Part shown: positions 13,304-21,838 of the stretch, one piece after another
How the letters are laid out: every line of letters starts with the position of its first letter
Numbering within the stretch: position 1 is the first letter of the stretch
Assembly: GCA_964580675.1 (NCBI GenBank)
Contig: CAZOLI010000039.1
Location: forward strand, 1 to 21,838
Reading direction: 5' to 3'
DNA from: CAZOLI01 sp964580675
GTDB taxonomy: Bacteria > Planctomycetota > MHYJ01 > CAYXQY01
DNA length: 21,838 nt
Notes under the pieces: model-generated
The model's database searches: none
What the model was told of the DNA's origin: nothing
What the model saw: the letters and a program-made list of their open reading frames with translations, nothing else
Translations under genes and position numbers: made by a program

Positions 13304-14896
13304 TTACCGCACGTTCTGTTTCTTCAGGGTTTTCCCGTCGTCAGTGGAAATATATTTCAGGAAACCGGTGCGGCTGAGGTACCAGAGTTGCTCTCCTTCG
13401 GAAGTTGTCAGAATGTCCCGAATGGGAAGCGTTCCTGAATCGGTGTGAAACTGTTCCCGAGCTTCTTTCCGGATGTTTTTCAGTCGGGAAGTAATTTCCG
13501 GGTTGTTTTCCTGTGTTATCCGTTGTTCGATAAAGGGAACCATTCCGGCCGGATCCAGGGTTTTGGCCCGTCTCAGGAGTTTCCTCTCCGCCTGTTTTCG
13601 TTTCTCGATTCGTCTGGAGCCGAGCTGCTCGATGAGCTTTTTGAGGTTCTGTTTCTCCGATTGCTTCAATTCATGATCGACCTTCAGGATTTCTTTGATT
13701 TCCCCGGTTTTCGACGAGAGGATGGTTATGTGTTCCTTCTTTTCGTGTGCGGTGTACAACTGATTATTGCTCCCGTCCACGGCAAAACCGGAGCCCGGTT
13801 TGTCCTGAAATCGTGTGATCTCCTTCTTCTTCACGTGGATGCGGTAGATGCTGTTTTCGGTGCCGGCGAAGAGGTGGTTTGGCGAGGACCCGTACTGAAG
13901 TGTAGTAATTTCCGAATCGGTGACCCCTATCGTTTTTTCGTGGGCGTCGTCCTCCAGGGACCAGACGAGAACGGATCCGTCCTTCGTGCCCCCCACAATC
14001 CAGTTTTGATCCGGAATGGAGCGGACAGTGGTGGGGTTGCCGGTGGATTCAGGCCGTTTCAGCGGTTTTACGGATTGTTCCTCCGTCAGCGAATAAACGG
14101 GCAACGAATCTGTGGTCCCGGAGGAAACCACCAACCGTTTGCCGTTCGGTGCAAAAGCAAGGTCCTGTATGGCGTTCACGCTTTCCGGGGTCCATTTGTG
14201 GGTTACTTCCGACGATTTCCAGGAGTAAACAAGAACATTGTTTTGGTCGTCGGCAACGGCCAGAAGATTGCCTTTGTGAGAGACCGATATGGCCTGGATG
14301 TTTCGGTCTTCAAAAGCCGGGATCGATTGTTTTTTCAGGTTCTCACCGTCAAGCAATGAGGCCGTTCCACTGCTGGAAATCGTGAGGAGGCGTGCCTGAT
14401 CCGGCGTTGCTTCAAGAGAGCCATACTTGCCGGGTGTAAATGTTTCCGGCCTTCGCAGGCAGTTCTGATCGTACGCTTTTTTGAAGTAGTCGGAATCGGG
14501 TTTAACCGTTTGCACGCTCCCGCCAAAAAGAAGAATGTTCACTTTAGTCGGCAGATTGCCGTGATAGGAGGAATTGCCAATCACCGTGTCGCCCGCGATC
14601 GGCGTGCTCGGTGCCAGGGCGTCCGATAGGGTGCCGTATGGAAAACAATCTTTGTTTGCCGGATTCCCCCACATGTAATCATTTCTTGTCTTAGATGGAT
14701 CTCCTCCTTTCACGGGACACACATAGAGACCGTTCGACATTTCTTTCCATTTTTCCCCGCCGATTTTTACGTTTCGGAGGAAGTCTCCCCAGTTTGAAGC
14801 AAATTCACCACCGTCCAGCGGGGGCAAAATTTTGGGGGGACATCGGTTTGGTACGTCAGGGCGTACGTCCCCAGCTGACGGAGGTTGTTCTGGCAC
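13304..14896 (-). CDS. C-terminal part of a pseudopilin/WD40-like protein (frameshifted)
   Basis: This frame holds the bulk of a protein whose N terminus lies in another frame (14767-15092). Genuine coding starts near 14836 with ILPPLDGGEFASNWGDFLRN; the residues before that are out-of-frame translation. The first part resembles the body of DUF1559/pseudopilin-type proteins (GLYVCPVKGGDPSKTRNDYM, PIAGDTVIGN). A beta-propeller-like region follows with repeats such as IQDLAFAPNGKRLVVSSG and DGSVLVWSLEDD. Near the C terminus is a helical segment (LIEQLGSRRIEKRKQAERKL) of a kind common in planctomycete WD40 proteins, then RDILTTSEGEQLWYLSRTG. The role is unknown; a surface or scaffold protein is plausible. 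It ends 48 bp before the promoter of the selenoprotein operon. Confidence 0.7.
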   Translation of the reverse strand: MPEQPPSAGDVRPDVPNRCPPKILPPLDGGEFASNWGDFLRNVKIGGEKWKEMSNGLYVCPVKGGDPSKTRNDYMWGNPANKDCFPYGTLSDALAPSTPIAGDTVIGNSSYHGNLPTKVNILLFGGSVQTVKPDSDYFKKAYDQNCLRRPETFTPGKYGSLEATPDQARLLTISSSGTASLLDGENLKKQSIPAFEDRNIQAISVSHKGNLLAVADDQNNVLVYSWKSSEVTHKWTPESVNAIQDLAFAPNGKRLVVSSGTTDSLPVYSLTEEQSVKPLKRPESTGNPTTVRSIPDQNWIVGGTKDGSVLVWSLEDDAHEKTIGVTDSEITTLQYGSSPNHLFAGTENSIYRIHVKKKEITRFQDKPGSGFAVDGSNNQLYTAHEKKEHITILSSKTGEIKEILKVDHELKQSEKQNLKKLIEQLGSRRIEKRKQAERKLLRRAKTLDPAGMVPFIEQRITQENNPEITSRLKNIRKEAREQFHTDSGTLPIRDILTTSEGEQLWYLSRTGFLKYISTDDGKTLKKQNVR

Positions 14897-15092
14897 GCCG
14901 CTACTTTTTTCTGATCCTGGGCCTGCGTGAGAACCACAGGTAGAAAACTCAGAACAAGGAGGGATATAACAAGGACAGGGACCAGGTTCTGTTCATGCAA
15001 AAAAACCGTAACTGACTTTGATTCCGAAGGGTTTCTCAATGGTTTTTTCGTGAATTGAATTCGATGACGAAGTTTTGAGACCTTGGCAACAT
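14767..15092 (-). CDS. N-terminal part of the pseudopilin/WD40-like protein (frameshifted)
   Basis: This frame supplies a membrane helix (LVPVLVISLLVLSFLPVVL) followed by AACQNNLRQLGTYALTYQTD, the pattern of DUF1559/type IV pilin-like proteins. It leaves the true protein after VPPK at a C6A4T4 tract (14839-14826), where a -1 shift joins it to the next frame. Its own start in this frame is TTG 15039. An ATG at 15092 overlaps the preceding stop as TAATG, the usual junction here, and enters this frame through a second -1 shift at the A6 tract 15048-15043. Each shift equals one missing base in a homopolymer, so sequencing error, pseudogene or programmed frameshifting are all possible. Confidence 0.55.
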
Positions 15093-16480
15093 TATCGTTT
15101 TTTCTTCAATTTAATCTGAATTGTTTTGCCGTTTTCCACGGACTCGTTTTCACCTTCGCTGCTGGATGCGGAGCAAGATAGAACGACGAAATTTTTTGTT
15201 TGTCTTGTTTTGAACGGGTTCCCGGAAAACGGATCCAATTTCTTCCGGTAACCCGGAAGGGGATCGGGAAGGGACCCGTCGTCATTCCGGTTTCTCTCCG
15301 CCCGAATTGCGATGGCCAGCAGGTGAATACGGGCCACCTGTTCGGCAAGTGATTGCCGGCCTTTAAGGAAATCGGGGAAAATGAGCCGGGTCATTTTTCG
15401 GAAAAAGCCCCCTGTCCGCCCTTCGACCTGTTTGTGAGATTTCCGGATTTCTGAATGGTGTTTGTAAAGAGGGTCATCGGGGTAAAGGTGGAGGAGGCTT
15501 TGTTTGTAGTCCATAACCATGGCCGCCTTGCTTTTTTCGTAATATGGTTTTAACGCGAAGGCAATGGGATTTGACTTCCGTTCCCAGGGTTTAAGATTAG
15601 AGGGGCTTTTCATCCATCGAATGCTTAGCTCGTTTGCGGCCTGAACGGCGACGGCAAACTCCGTCTTCATGACACGTTTGAATTGATCCCTCCAGGATTT
15701 CGGGTCCAGCCGGTCAGGGAGAAACGACAGTTTGTTCCCCGATTTTGCCGGATGTTTTTTGATGTAGGTAGTGGCCAGCTTCCAGAGGTGTTCAAATATG
15801 ACGGATCCGGAAAGAAATGATATCAGGAACGGATCCGCCTGGATGGCGTTTAGCCGTTTACGTATTCCCTTCATTGCACGAATGGCTTCTTCCGGATCCC
15901 CCGCGTGGAGGTGAACGTGGCCGTAGTGGTAGAGCGTTTCGGCGTGGAAAAGAAAGTGTTGAACATGGGGAAGCCGGGTGCTTAATCCCTGCGTAATTCG
16001 GAGGGCCGCCGGTTTCGGGTCTGCCTGGATAAGGCGGTCAATTTCATCCTGGTGATTCTTCACGGATTCCAGGAGATTTTTGATGACTGTTTTACGATCG
16101 TTTTCGTAAGCCTCCATGTAGCGAAGTTTTTTTTCGGCTTGCTGATTCCAATTGCTCAATTTTTCGTGTGCGTCGGCCTGGAGAACGGGATCGGTTTTAT
16201 CGTAATAGGACCGGTCGGGATAGTGATCCATGTGTTCTCTTTCGACCTGTTCTATCGGTTTGTAGAGGCCGGACTCCCGTGCTTCATGAAGTTGTTGTTC
16301 AAACTCCTTACGCCAGAAGTGATTCAACGCCAGCCAGGTAACGGCGAAGAGAACCATGAAAACGATGGAACCCCGCACGAATCGGCCGAACCAGAGTTTC
16401 CAGGCCGACAGCTCGTCTTCCTGTTTTCGACTGTTTTTGGATCCAGTGACCGTTGTCCAGAGCGATTTTATGACGTTCAT
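15092..16480 (-). CDS. membrane-anchored hypothetical protein (462 aa)
   Basis: A protein with a basic cytoplasmic N terminus, one membrane helix at about 36-53 (VRGSIVFMVLFAVTWLALNH) and a long, mostly helical extracytoplasmic part. A segment near HYGHVHLHAGDPEEAIRAM looks like a TPR-type hairpin. Near the C terminus come LAEQVARIHLLAIAIRAERN, a short Asp/Pro region and KKLDPFSGNPFK. That pattern (an ageing helix, a loop, then LDPFSGxP) is frequent in planctomycete membrane proteins of unknown function. It starts five bases after a TAA that probably closes the ECF sigma gene, so it may be a partner or regulator of that sigma factor. No zinc anti-sigma motif is visible. The family is not recognised. 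Confidence 0.75.
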   Translation of the reverse strand: MNVIKSLWTTVTGSKNSRKQEDELSAWKLWFGRFVRGSIVFMVLFAVTWLALNHFWRKEFEQQLHEARESGLYKPIEQVEREHMDHYPDRSYYDKTDPVLQADAHEKLSNWNQQAEKKLRYMEAYENDRKTVIKNLLESVKNHQDEIDRLIQADPKPAALRITQGLSTRLPHVQHFLFHAETLYHYGHVHLHAGDPEEAIRAMKGIRKRLNAIQADPFLISFLSGSVIFEHLWKLATTYIKKHPAKSGNKLSFLPDRLDPKSWRDQFKRVMKTEFAVAVQAANELSIRWMKSPSNLKPWERKSNPIAFALKPYYEKSKAAMVMDYKQSLLHLYPDDPLYKHHSEIRKSHKQVEGRTGGFFRKMTRLIFPDFLKGRQSLAEQVARIHLLAIAIRAERNRNDDGSLPDPLPGYRKKLDPFSGNPFKTRQTKNFVVLSCSASSSEGENESVENGKTIQIKLKKKR

Positions 16481-16495
16481 GGGGTTTAATGATCT

Positions 16496-16595
16496 NNNNN
16501 NNNNNNNNNNNNNNNNNNNNNNNNNNNNNNNNNNNNNNNNNNNNNNNNNNNNNNNNNNNNNNNNNNNNNNNNNNNNNNNNNNNNNNNNNNNNNNN
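16496..16595. other. assembly gap of 100 N
   Basis: Exactly 100 unknown bases, the conventional placeholder for a scaffold gap of unknown length. It removes the C-terminal part of the ECF sigma factor gene. The true length cannot be known from this sequence. Confidence 0.98.
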
Positions 16596-16862
16596 GTTCA
16601 GGAGTTCGTTCCGCATGACTTTGAATAGAAGTGCGGTTAATGGGGCGTCCGGTTGGTATTCATGTCGTTTCCTGTACAGGTAGAGAAACGTGTTCTGCAG
16701 AGCGTCTTCGGAGAGGGATGGGCGGCCACAAAATTTGACCCCGTAATTCAGCAGTTTTTCGGCGTGCCGGTCAAACAGTACACGAAGTGCGGCCTCCTCG
16801 CCTTTCCGCATCCGTTCCATCAATTCATGGTCACCGGCGTCATCCAGAGATGAAGTGGACAT
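16596..16862 (-). CDS. ECF RNA polymerase sigma factor, 3' part lost in the gap
   Basis: The first 89 residues of an ECF sigma factor, starting at ATG 16862. The visible part is region 2: DHELMERMRKGEEAALRVLF, then DRHAEKLLNYGVKFCGRPSL, SEDALQNTFLYLYRKRHEY and LTALLFKVMRNELLN. Region 4 would be encoded inside the N gap; the likely stop is the TAA at 16488-16486, just past the gap and five bases before the next gene. An open frame can be drawn through the N run, but the residues beyond the gap in that frame are a shadow of the next gene. It is a second sigma factor besides the one at 4082-4723. Confidence 0.8.
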
Positions 16863-17001
16863 TTTTGGGGTTTTCGGTGCGAACTTCAGGCAAATAGCGA
16901 GCGTTTAACGGACCTTTCTCCCTTCTATAGTGCACAGAGCGGCGATAATGTTCATAAAATTTCAGGATTCTCGACCGGTAGGGCCATCTGGGGTGAAGGA
17001 A

Positions 17002-20000
17002 TCAGGAAGGATCGGGATCCAGCACACGTTCATTTTGCATGCGAAAAAGAAGAGAGTGAAACCCGATTTCCCCGGCGATGTCACGGGCCTTATTGTAATC
17101 GCCGGCCAGGTAGTGGCCCCGGGCGATCCAGGGTTGTAAATCGTTTGCCTTTGCTCGTTTTATGATCTTTCCGGCGGCCCGGTCGGCACGGTCCGAATCT
17201 CCCGCTTCACGAGCAAGTTCTGCTTTTGTGCGAAGGTATTCCCAGTGCTTTTCCGGATCACGCTCTTCTTCAATGATGGTCCGCGCTTCCTGAAGTTTAT
17301 TTTCCGCTTCCTGTTTTTCTCCGTTTATCAGGTGGTGTCGGGCCGAAGGAAGAAGAACCTGTGTCAAATTCACCGGGGATTTCAGGTCCCCGGCGACGTC
17401 CGTGGCTTCCGAAAGAATTGCTTCTATTTTTTCCCGGCTGTTGTCGTACGTCTCCTCCTCCTGGTTAGCGATGGCGTCCTTTGCGAGGATGGTTTCAATG
17501 AGGGTGTTCACCCGCCCGGTAAGTGAGCTTATCAGTTTGGCCCTTGCTCCGACCTTCCTGCTGATTTCCTCACTTTTCGTTAACTGCTGGAGGGCCTTCC
17601 CGTACTGTCCAATCTCCTTGTTGAGTTGGGCATAGTTATTGAGCAATGACGTTAATTTATGTTGTCCCTCGATGGTTCGACGAATGTTCAGCGAGGACTC
17701 GAACTGTTCCTTTGCCTTTTCGTAGGAGCCAAGTTTCCTGAAGATATTTCCCATGTTGTTCAGGCAGGATGCCTCCCCATTTTGATCACCGATCTGACGG
17801 AGAATGGAAAGGGATTTTTCGTAATGATCCAGGGCTTTTTTACATTCGAACTGATCATTGTGCACGATGCCGAGGTTGTTCAGGGCGAGGGCTTCTCCTC
17901 GACGATCCCCGATATCCCTTTTTATTTGCAGGGCGTCCTCAAAATTCTCCTTCGCACGGCCGAATTCCTCCAGGTTCAAGTTCGCGAGCCCGATGTTGTT
18001 CAGGCAAACGGACCGGCCGCGTAAATCGCCTATTTCCCGGCTGATCTGAAGGGCGGAGTCAAAGCGCTCCATGGCTTGTTTATGCTTCCCGAGATTCAAT
18101 TTGATGACGCCAATTCCGTTGAGAACGTCTGCTTTCTTCTTTTGATTCCCCTCCCTCTCAGCAAGCTGCAGCAACTTCTCGTATTCCTTCAGGGATTTTT
18201 CGTACTCACCCAATCGACGAAGGGTACTGGCCTTTATCTGTTTTGCACGCATTTGCTCGGAATTTCGCAACGCGGCCGTGTCCAGGTTGCCGAGTACCTC
18301 TCGTGCTTTCGTGGGTTTTGCCTTTGCCAGGTGCACCTCGGCCTCGAGGATTCGCCTGCGGGTGTCCTGGTTATCGGTCATTTCTTCTCCTGTGACGTTT
18401 CTCAGTTCCTCCATCGCCCGATCGAACCGGGCGAGTTTGCGGTGGGCTTTTGCGGCAAGCAATCTTGCCTCCCGGTGATATGGTGTTTCCCGGGCCGGAC
18501 CGGTCATGGAAAGACTTTCCTCGTACTGATCCTCCTCAAGGGCTGTTTTTCCGGCTTCGATCCAGAGTTCCCCCGCACGTTCTTCCTCACCGGCCTCGTG
18601 TGCGTGACGGGCGGCCAGGGCGAGGATTGATCGATTGACCGTGGGCCGCGATTCGTTGTCCCGACCGTCAGGAAGGGGTTCGGTTGGTTTATCGGAGTTC
18701 TTTTCCTCCGGCGGTGGAGGAGGGGAGGCCGCTCCATTACGGTCGTGGCTCCTGCCTTCTTTCGGCGGTTGTGAAGAGTTCTGTGCACGAGCGATTTGCT
18801 CCAGTTTTAATGAATACACCGAATGCAGCTTTGCCCTCGCTTTTTTTGTGAGCAACCCGTAGGCCGAGTCCCGAAGCAGAGCGTGTTTAAAGATGTACTG
18901 TAGGTCCCCGGGAATCTCGGACTCCTCGCTTCGAAACACCATCTCCCGACCCGACAGGGCCTCCACTTCTTGGCGGGCCTCACGGTCGAGCGCCTCCTCC
19001 AGCAGGTGCATCCAGAACCGGCGCCCGGCAACGGAGGCGGTTTTGAGGGTTTCCTTCTCCTCCTCCGGCAACCGGTCGATCCGGCCCACAAGCAGTCCGT
19101 TCAGCGTGTCCGGCACCTCCTCCCCCTCCTCCTTATCCTCCTCGGTCAGGTCATAACCGTTCGACGTTTCGGTGATTCGTTCCCCCTCAAGCAGGTACCG
19201 AATCATCTCCTCGACGAAGTACGGGTTTCCGGCCGTCTCCTTCGCCAGGAACGATTCGAATTCATCCGTTATCGGTTTTCCCAGTACTTCTTCGGCAATC
19301 CGCCGGCAGGCCTCCCGGGAGAGTTCGGTCAGTTCCATTCTCTCAAATCCGTCCGGTACCTCTCCCTCCGGTCGAAGGCTGGTCAGGACGGTCAGGTCCG
19401 TCCGTTCGTTGCTCTCGTCCCGAAAATGCGTGACCAGGTGCTCCAGCAGTTGAAGCGTCGGCGGCCCCGACCAGTGCAGGTCTTCAAACATCAGAACAAG
19501 GGATTGATCCTCCTGGCGTTCGCTGATCCAGTGGGACCAGGCCAAGTGCGTTTCTTCCCGTTTTCGCTTCGCCGGCATTTCCTTGACCCGCGTTTCCGGC
19601 AACTCCAAACCGACGGATAGGGCCATGAGGTGGGCGAAGTTTTCCCGTTTCGTTTTGTCGTATTTGCTTCCGGCAAAGTCCGCTATGATCTTCTCCACCA
19701 CCTTTTCTCCAGCGTCCGGATCCGCGCGGCCGGTGTCCGCCTTGGCAAGCAATAGATTCCCCATGGGTTCCCGGAGCACGTCGCTGTGGGGGCTGGCGGA
19801 GCCCCTCCCCAGCACCACCACCGTGTCATACTCCACCAGGTACTCCTCGAATTCCCGGAGCAACCGCGACTTGCCGATTCCGGCCTTTCCGGTCACGGCC
19901 AGAAAGGAGGGACCGTCTCCTTCAAACCGATCCACGATCCGCCGGAATTCAGCATCCCGGCCCACCATGGAGGCCGTCACGCCGGCTGTCTCTTTGAGGG

Positions 20001-20724
20001 GTCCCAGATGCTCCTTCTGTTCCTCGGCCAGATATGGCTGGACCATTCCCTCCCGTCCCTTCAATTGAATCGGGTTCAGTTGGCGGTACCGGATCCGGTC
20101 GCGTGTGTGTTTCTGAATGGAGTGGGAGACCATGACGGTGTCCGGATCGGTCTCGGTTTCCAGCCGCTTGGCGACGTTGACCGCGTCGCCGGTGGCGGTA
20201 TAGTCCCCGCCGCCTACCTTGCTCCAGACCACTTCTCCACGGTTAATGCCGACGCGGAGGGAGAGGTTGGTGTCTTCGTGGTGTTTGGAAACCCCTCCCT
20301 CACGGTCGGGTCTCTGGTTTTCATCCAGCGGTTGGTTTCGAAAGGACTTCATTTCTTCGATCATTTCAAGGCCCACCCGGACCGCACGAAGAGGGTCGTC
20401 CTCGTGGGCTTCCGGGGCACCGAAGATGGCCATGATCCCGTCCCCCAAATACTTGTCGACGTAACCACCATAATTGTCGACGATCTCTCCAAGCCGGGAG
20501 AACATTTGATCGAGGGTTTCCTTAACCGCCTCGGGATCCTTCCCCTCGGTGAAGCCTGTAAACCCCGAGATGTCGGCAAACAACACGTTTAAGGTGCGCC
20601 GTTCCTTCACGACCGTTTCGGGCCGGCTGGAGGTCAGGTCGGCTCCGCATTCCCCGCAGTATTTGAGATCAAGGTCCGACGGCCATTCTTTGCCGCACGA
20701 CGGGCAGGAGATAACGCTGGGCAT
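17002..20724 (-). CDS. zinc ribbon - class III adenylate/guanylate cyclase - AAA ATPase - TPR signalling protein
   Basis: A 1240-residue cytosolic signalling protein. I start it at ATG 20724: this opens with a zinc ribbon (CPSC at 7-10, CGEC at 23-26), and the predicted promoter lies between this ATG and a longer frame start at 20871. The cyclase domain (about 42-235) has both metal-binding aspartates, in FADISGFTGF (Asp51) and YLGDGIMAIFG (Asp95), and the GDAVNVAKRLE motif. A STAND/AAA-like ATPase follows with Walker A GKAGIGKS (279-286) and Walker B LVLMFEDLHW. A Pro-rich linker (SPPPPPEEK) leads to about ten TPR units, several with conserved LNNxG. It probably makes cAMP or cGMP when the TPR/ATPase part senses a partner. 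It ends in TGA. Confidence 0.93.
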   Translation of the reverse strand: MPSVISCPSCGKEWPSDLDLKYCGECGADLTSSRPETVVKERRTLNVLFADISGFTGFTEGKDPEAVKETLDQMFSRLGEIVDNYGGYVDKYLGDGIMAIFGAPEAHEDDPLRAVRVGLEMIEEMKSFRNQPLDENQRPDREGGVSKHHEDTNLSLRVGINRGEVVWSKVGGGDYTATGDAVNVAKRLETETDPDTVMVSHSIQKHTRDRIRYRQLNPIQLKGREGMVQPYLAEEQKEHLGPLKETAGVTASMVGRDAEFRRIVDRFEGDGPSFLAVTGKAGIGKSRLLREFEEYLVEYDTVVVLGRGSASPHSDVLREPMGNLLLAKADTGRADPDAGEKVVEKIIADFAGSKYDKTKRENFAHLMALSVGLELPETRVKEMPAKRKREETHLAWSHWISERQEDQSLVLMFEDLHWSGPPTLQLLEHLVTHFRDESNERTDLTVLTSLRPEGEVPDGFERMELTELSREACRRIAEEVLGKPITDEFESFLAKETAGNPYFVEEMIRYLLEGERITETSNGYDLTEEDKEEGEEVPDTLNGLLVGRIDRLPEEEKETLKTASVAGRRFWMHLLEEALDREARQEVEALSGREMVFRSEESEIPGDLQYIFKHALLRDSAYGLLTKKARAKLHSVYSLKLEQIARAQNSSQPPKEGRSHDRNGAASPPPPPEEKNSDKPTEPLPDGRDNESRPTVNRSILALAARHAHEAGEEERAGELWIEAGKTALEEDQYEESLSMTGPARETPYHREARLLAAKAHRKLARFDRAMEELRNVTGEEMTDNQDTRRRILEAEVHLAKAKPTKAREVLGNLDTAALRNSEQMRAKQIKASTLRRLGEYEKSLKEYEKLLQLAEREGNQKKKADVLNGIGVIKLNLGKHKQAMERFDSALQISREIGDLRGRSVCLNNIGLANLNLEEFGRAKENFEDALQIKRDIGDRRGEALALNNLGIVHNDQFECKKALDHYEKSLSILRQIGDQNGEASCLNNMGNIFRKLGSYEKAKEQFESSLNIRRTIEGQHKLTSLLNNYAQLNKEIGQYGKALQQLTKSEEISRKVGARAKLISSLTGRVNTLIETILAKDAIANQEEETYDNSREKIEAILSEATDVAGDLKSPVNLTQVLLPSARHHLINGEKQEAENKLQEARTIIEEERDPEKHWEYLRTKAELAREAGDSDRADRAAGKIIKRAKANDLQPWIARGHYLAGDYNKARDIAGEIGFHSLLFRMQNERVLDPDPS

Positions 20725-20766
20725 GAGGATTCTTAAACGCAAGTAGAGAACCGGATCCAGCCGTGT

Positions 20767-20796
20767 ATTGTAAAATAAGTAGTGTCCGAGAGGCAA
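20767..20796 (-). promoter_or_regulatory. predicted promoter of the cyclase gene
   Basis: On the - strand TTGCCT (20796-20791) and TACAAT (20772-20767) are separated by 18 bp. Transcription would start near 20760, giving a leader of about 36 nt to the ATG at 20724. This argues against the longer frame start at 20871. Confidence 0.5.
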
Positions 20797-20999
20797 TTCA
20801 GAATCCGCGGAACGTCCCGGACGGCCCGGGATCAATGACTGAAAAAACCGTGTCATCTGGAGGGGAAACAAAATTTGGCCGGGAGGTCGGAATGGGAAAT
20901 CCGGCGGATTATGATCCTGTTCTCTGAATCAGTTCCGAACGAAAGAGGTGAAGGGGGGGATCCGTCTGATGGATATTGCACATTTTCGGGGGCCTGATC

Positions 21000-21037
21000 G
21001 GTCAGAACCAGCCCCGGAGAATGAGTCGTTCTGAACC
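21000..21037 (-). terminator. hairpin directly after the GGDEF gene, possible terminator
   Basis: On the - strand GGTTCAGAAC follows the TAA stop immediately and pairs with GTTCTGACC (nine pairs, one bulged base) across a 19-nt loop. A competing GGGGC/GCCCC stem overlaps the loop and extends beyond it. There is no T-run, so an intrinsic terminator is not proven; it may instead protect the 3' end. Confidence 0.35.
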
Positions 21038-21838
21038 TTATGACGAAGAACTGGCGACCGTCCGGTTTCGACCGGTCTGTTTCGCCCGGTACAGTGCTTC
21101 GTCTGCCCGTTTGAGGAGATCGTCCGGCGAGTCGTCTCCGGCCGTCAGGGAGGATGTTCCGATGCTGACGGTTACGTTGATTTCTTCACCATCGTCCTCG
21201 AACAGGGAGTTCTCGATGCGGGTGCGAATTCGCTCGGCCATCGACTCAACAGTATCTGGATCTGCTTCCTGGAATGCCAGGGCGAATTCCTCTCCACCAA
21301 ATCGTCCTGCAACATCGCTTTCTCGAACTTCCTTCGTCAGAATATTTCCCACCTTCTGCAGGACGTCGTCACCGGTGAGGTGTCCGTACTGATCATTAAT
21401 ATTTTTAAAGTAATCGATGTCCAACATACAGACGGACAACTCCGTTCCGTACCGCTTTGCACGAGAAATTTCGGAGGAAAGCCGCTTCCTGAAGTGTTTT
21501 TTGGTCAGGAGGCCGGTGAGGGGATCGTGGGATACCAGGTATTTCAATCGCTGTTCTTTTTTCCGGCGCCCCGAGATGTTGATGTGACTGATGACGGCCC
21601 ACCGGCTGTTCTGTGCCGTAAACCCCCGGGCTCTCAGGAGGAACCAACGGTTTTCCTGCGGGCTGTGACAGGGATATTCCATGGTGAAACTGTTCCGATT
21701 GCCGAGGAGCAATTGTTCAAGGCCGATTCGCGCCCGGAGCCCATATCGTTCATCGTCGTCTTCCCCCGTTGTTTCCTGTTGTTCGGTCCCGTCGAATTGT
21801 TCGTTTCGACAGGCATCAAGGTAACTCCGTCCGGGCCA
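21038..21838 (-). CDS. PAS-GGDEF diguanylate cyclase, 5' end beyond the window
   Basis: The frame is open from TAA 21038 to the right edge, so the gene is cut by the window. The visible 266 residues begin with the end of a PAS-type sensor domain (GRSYLDACRNEQFDG, then FTMEYPCHSPQENRWFLLRA and WAVISHINIS). A short coiled linker (GRRKKEQRLKYLVSHDPLTG) enters a GGDEF domain. The catalytic motif is intact as RFGGEEFALAF, and the metal/substrate part MLDIDYFKNINDQYGHLTGD is present. It should condense two GTP into cyclic di-GMP under control of the PAS or further upstream domains. An RxxD-type product-inhibition site is not obvious. No EAL domain follows. An internal TTG (21712) is not the true start, because clear PAS sequence precedes it. 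Confidence 0.93.
   Translation of the reverse strand, partial: WPGRSYLDACRNEQFDGTEQQETTGEDDDERYGLRARIGLEQLLLGNRNSFTMEYPCHSPQENRWFLLRARGFTAQNSRWAVISHINISGRRKKEQRLKYLVSHDPLTGLLTKKHFRKRLSSEISRAKRYGTELSVCMLDIDYFKNINDQYGHLTGDDVLQKVGNILTKEVRESDVAGRFGGEEFALAFQEADPDTVESMAERIRTRIENSLFEDDGEEINVTVSIGTSSLTAGDDSPDDLLKRADEALYRAKQTGRNRTVASSSS

Noticed and set aside
16308..16862. Open frame running through the N gap as one protein
   Set aside because: The part beyond the gap is an antisense-type shadow frame of the membrane protein gene; the N run hides region 4 of the sigma factor and its length is arbitrary.
1..21838. tRNA, rRNA, CRISPR arrays, insertion sequences and Sec machinery genes
   Set aside because: I looked for typical tRNA arms, spaced repeats, transposase motifs and SelA/SelB/SelD-like proteins and found none in the window.

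Overview
The window looks like a fragment of a diderm, planctomycete-like (PVC-type) bacterial genome, probably a metagenome scaffold because it carries a run of exactly 100 N. The clues are a Hanks-type Ser/Thr kinase with a DLG motif and a long extracytoplasmic tail, a pseudopilin/WD40-like protein with planctomycete-style repeats, an outer-membrane beta-barrel ending in Phe, a flagellar rod protein, and few clear Shine-Dalgarno sites. The lineage is inferred from protein style only. TGA is an ordinary stop in several genes here (ribF, the first sigma factor gene, the cyclase gene).

Layout. The tail of a + strand gene (1-59) faces a small hypothetical protein and a TPR lipoprotein on the - strand (140-1590). 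A + strand block follows (1861-5313): ribF, a mannose-1-phosphate guanylyltransferase and an ECF-like sigma/anti-sigma pair, with ATGA overlaps at two junctions. From 5347 to the right edge all genes lie on the - strand. In order of transcription from the right they are: a PAS-GGDEF diguanylate cyclase (cut by the window edge), a class III cyclase-AAA-TPR protein, an ECF sigma factor interrupted by the N gap, a membrane-anchored hypothetical protein, a frameshifted pseudopilin/WD40-like gene, the operon described next, asd, the Ser/Thr kinase and a FlgF/FlgG-family protein.

The main discovery is a mer-like operon at 10973-13256 in which UGA stands at the metal-binding cysteine positions. Its first gene (12901-13215) is a small MerT-like membrane protein whose vicinal Cys-Cys pair is replaced by two adjacent in-frame TGA codons (UU). 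Its last gene (10973-11518) is a lipoprotein with a heavy-metal-associated (HMA, MerP-like) domain whose GMxCxxC motif reads GMEULPU, with both cysteines replaced by TGA. RNA hairpins resembling bacterial SECIS elements follow the TGAs in both genes; the MerT-like one shows GGUCU in its loop, as in E. coli fdhF. Between the two genes lie a MerR-family regulator and a beta-barrel outer-membrane protein. The operon is preceded by a MerR-type promoter: TTGAAC and TATAAT separated by 20 bp, with a centred dyad AACCCT-N12-AGGGTT. Ordinary gene calling would miss the first gene and halve the last.

The inferred picture is a trans-envelope system for a soft metal, plausibly Hg(II), that uses selenols in place of thiols, with an inner-membrane UU protein, a UxxU lipoprotein and an outer-membrane channel under MerR-type control. 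No mercuric reductase and no Sec machinery (selA, selB, selD, tRNA-Sec) is visible in the window, so direction, metal and Sec insertion are unproven.
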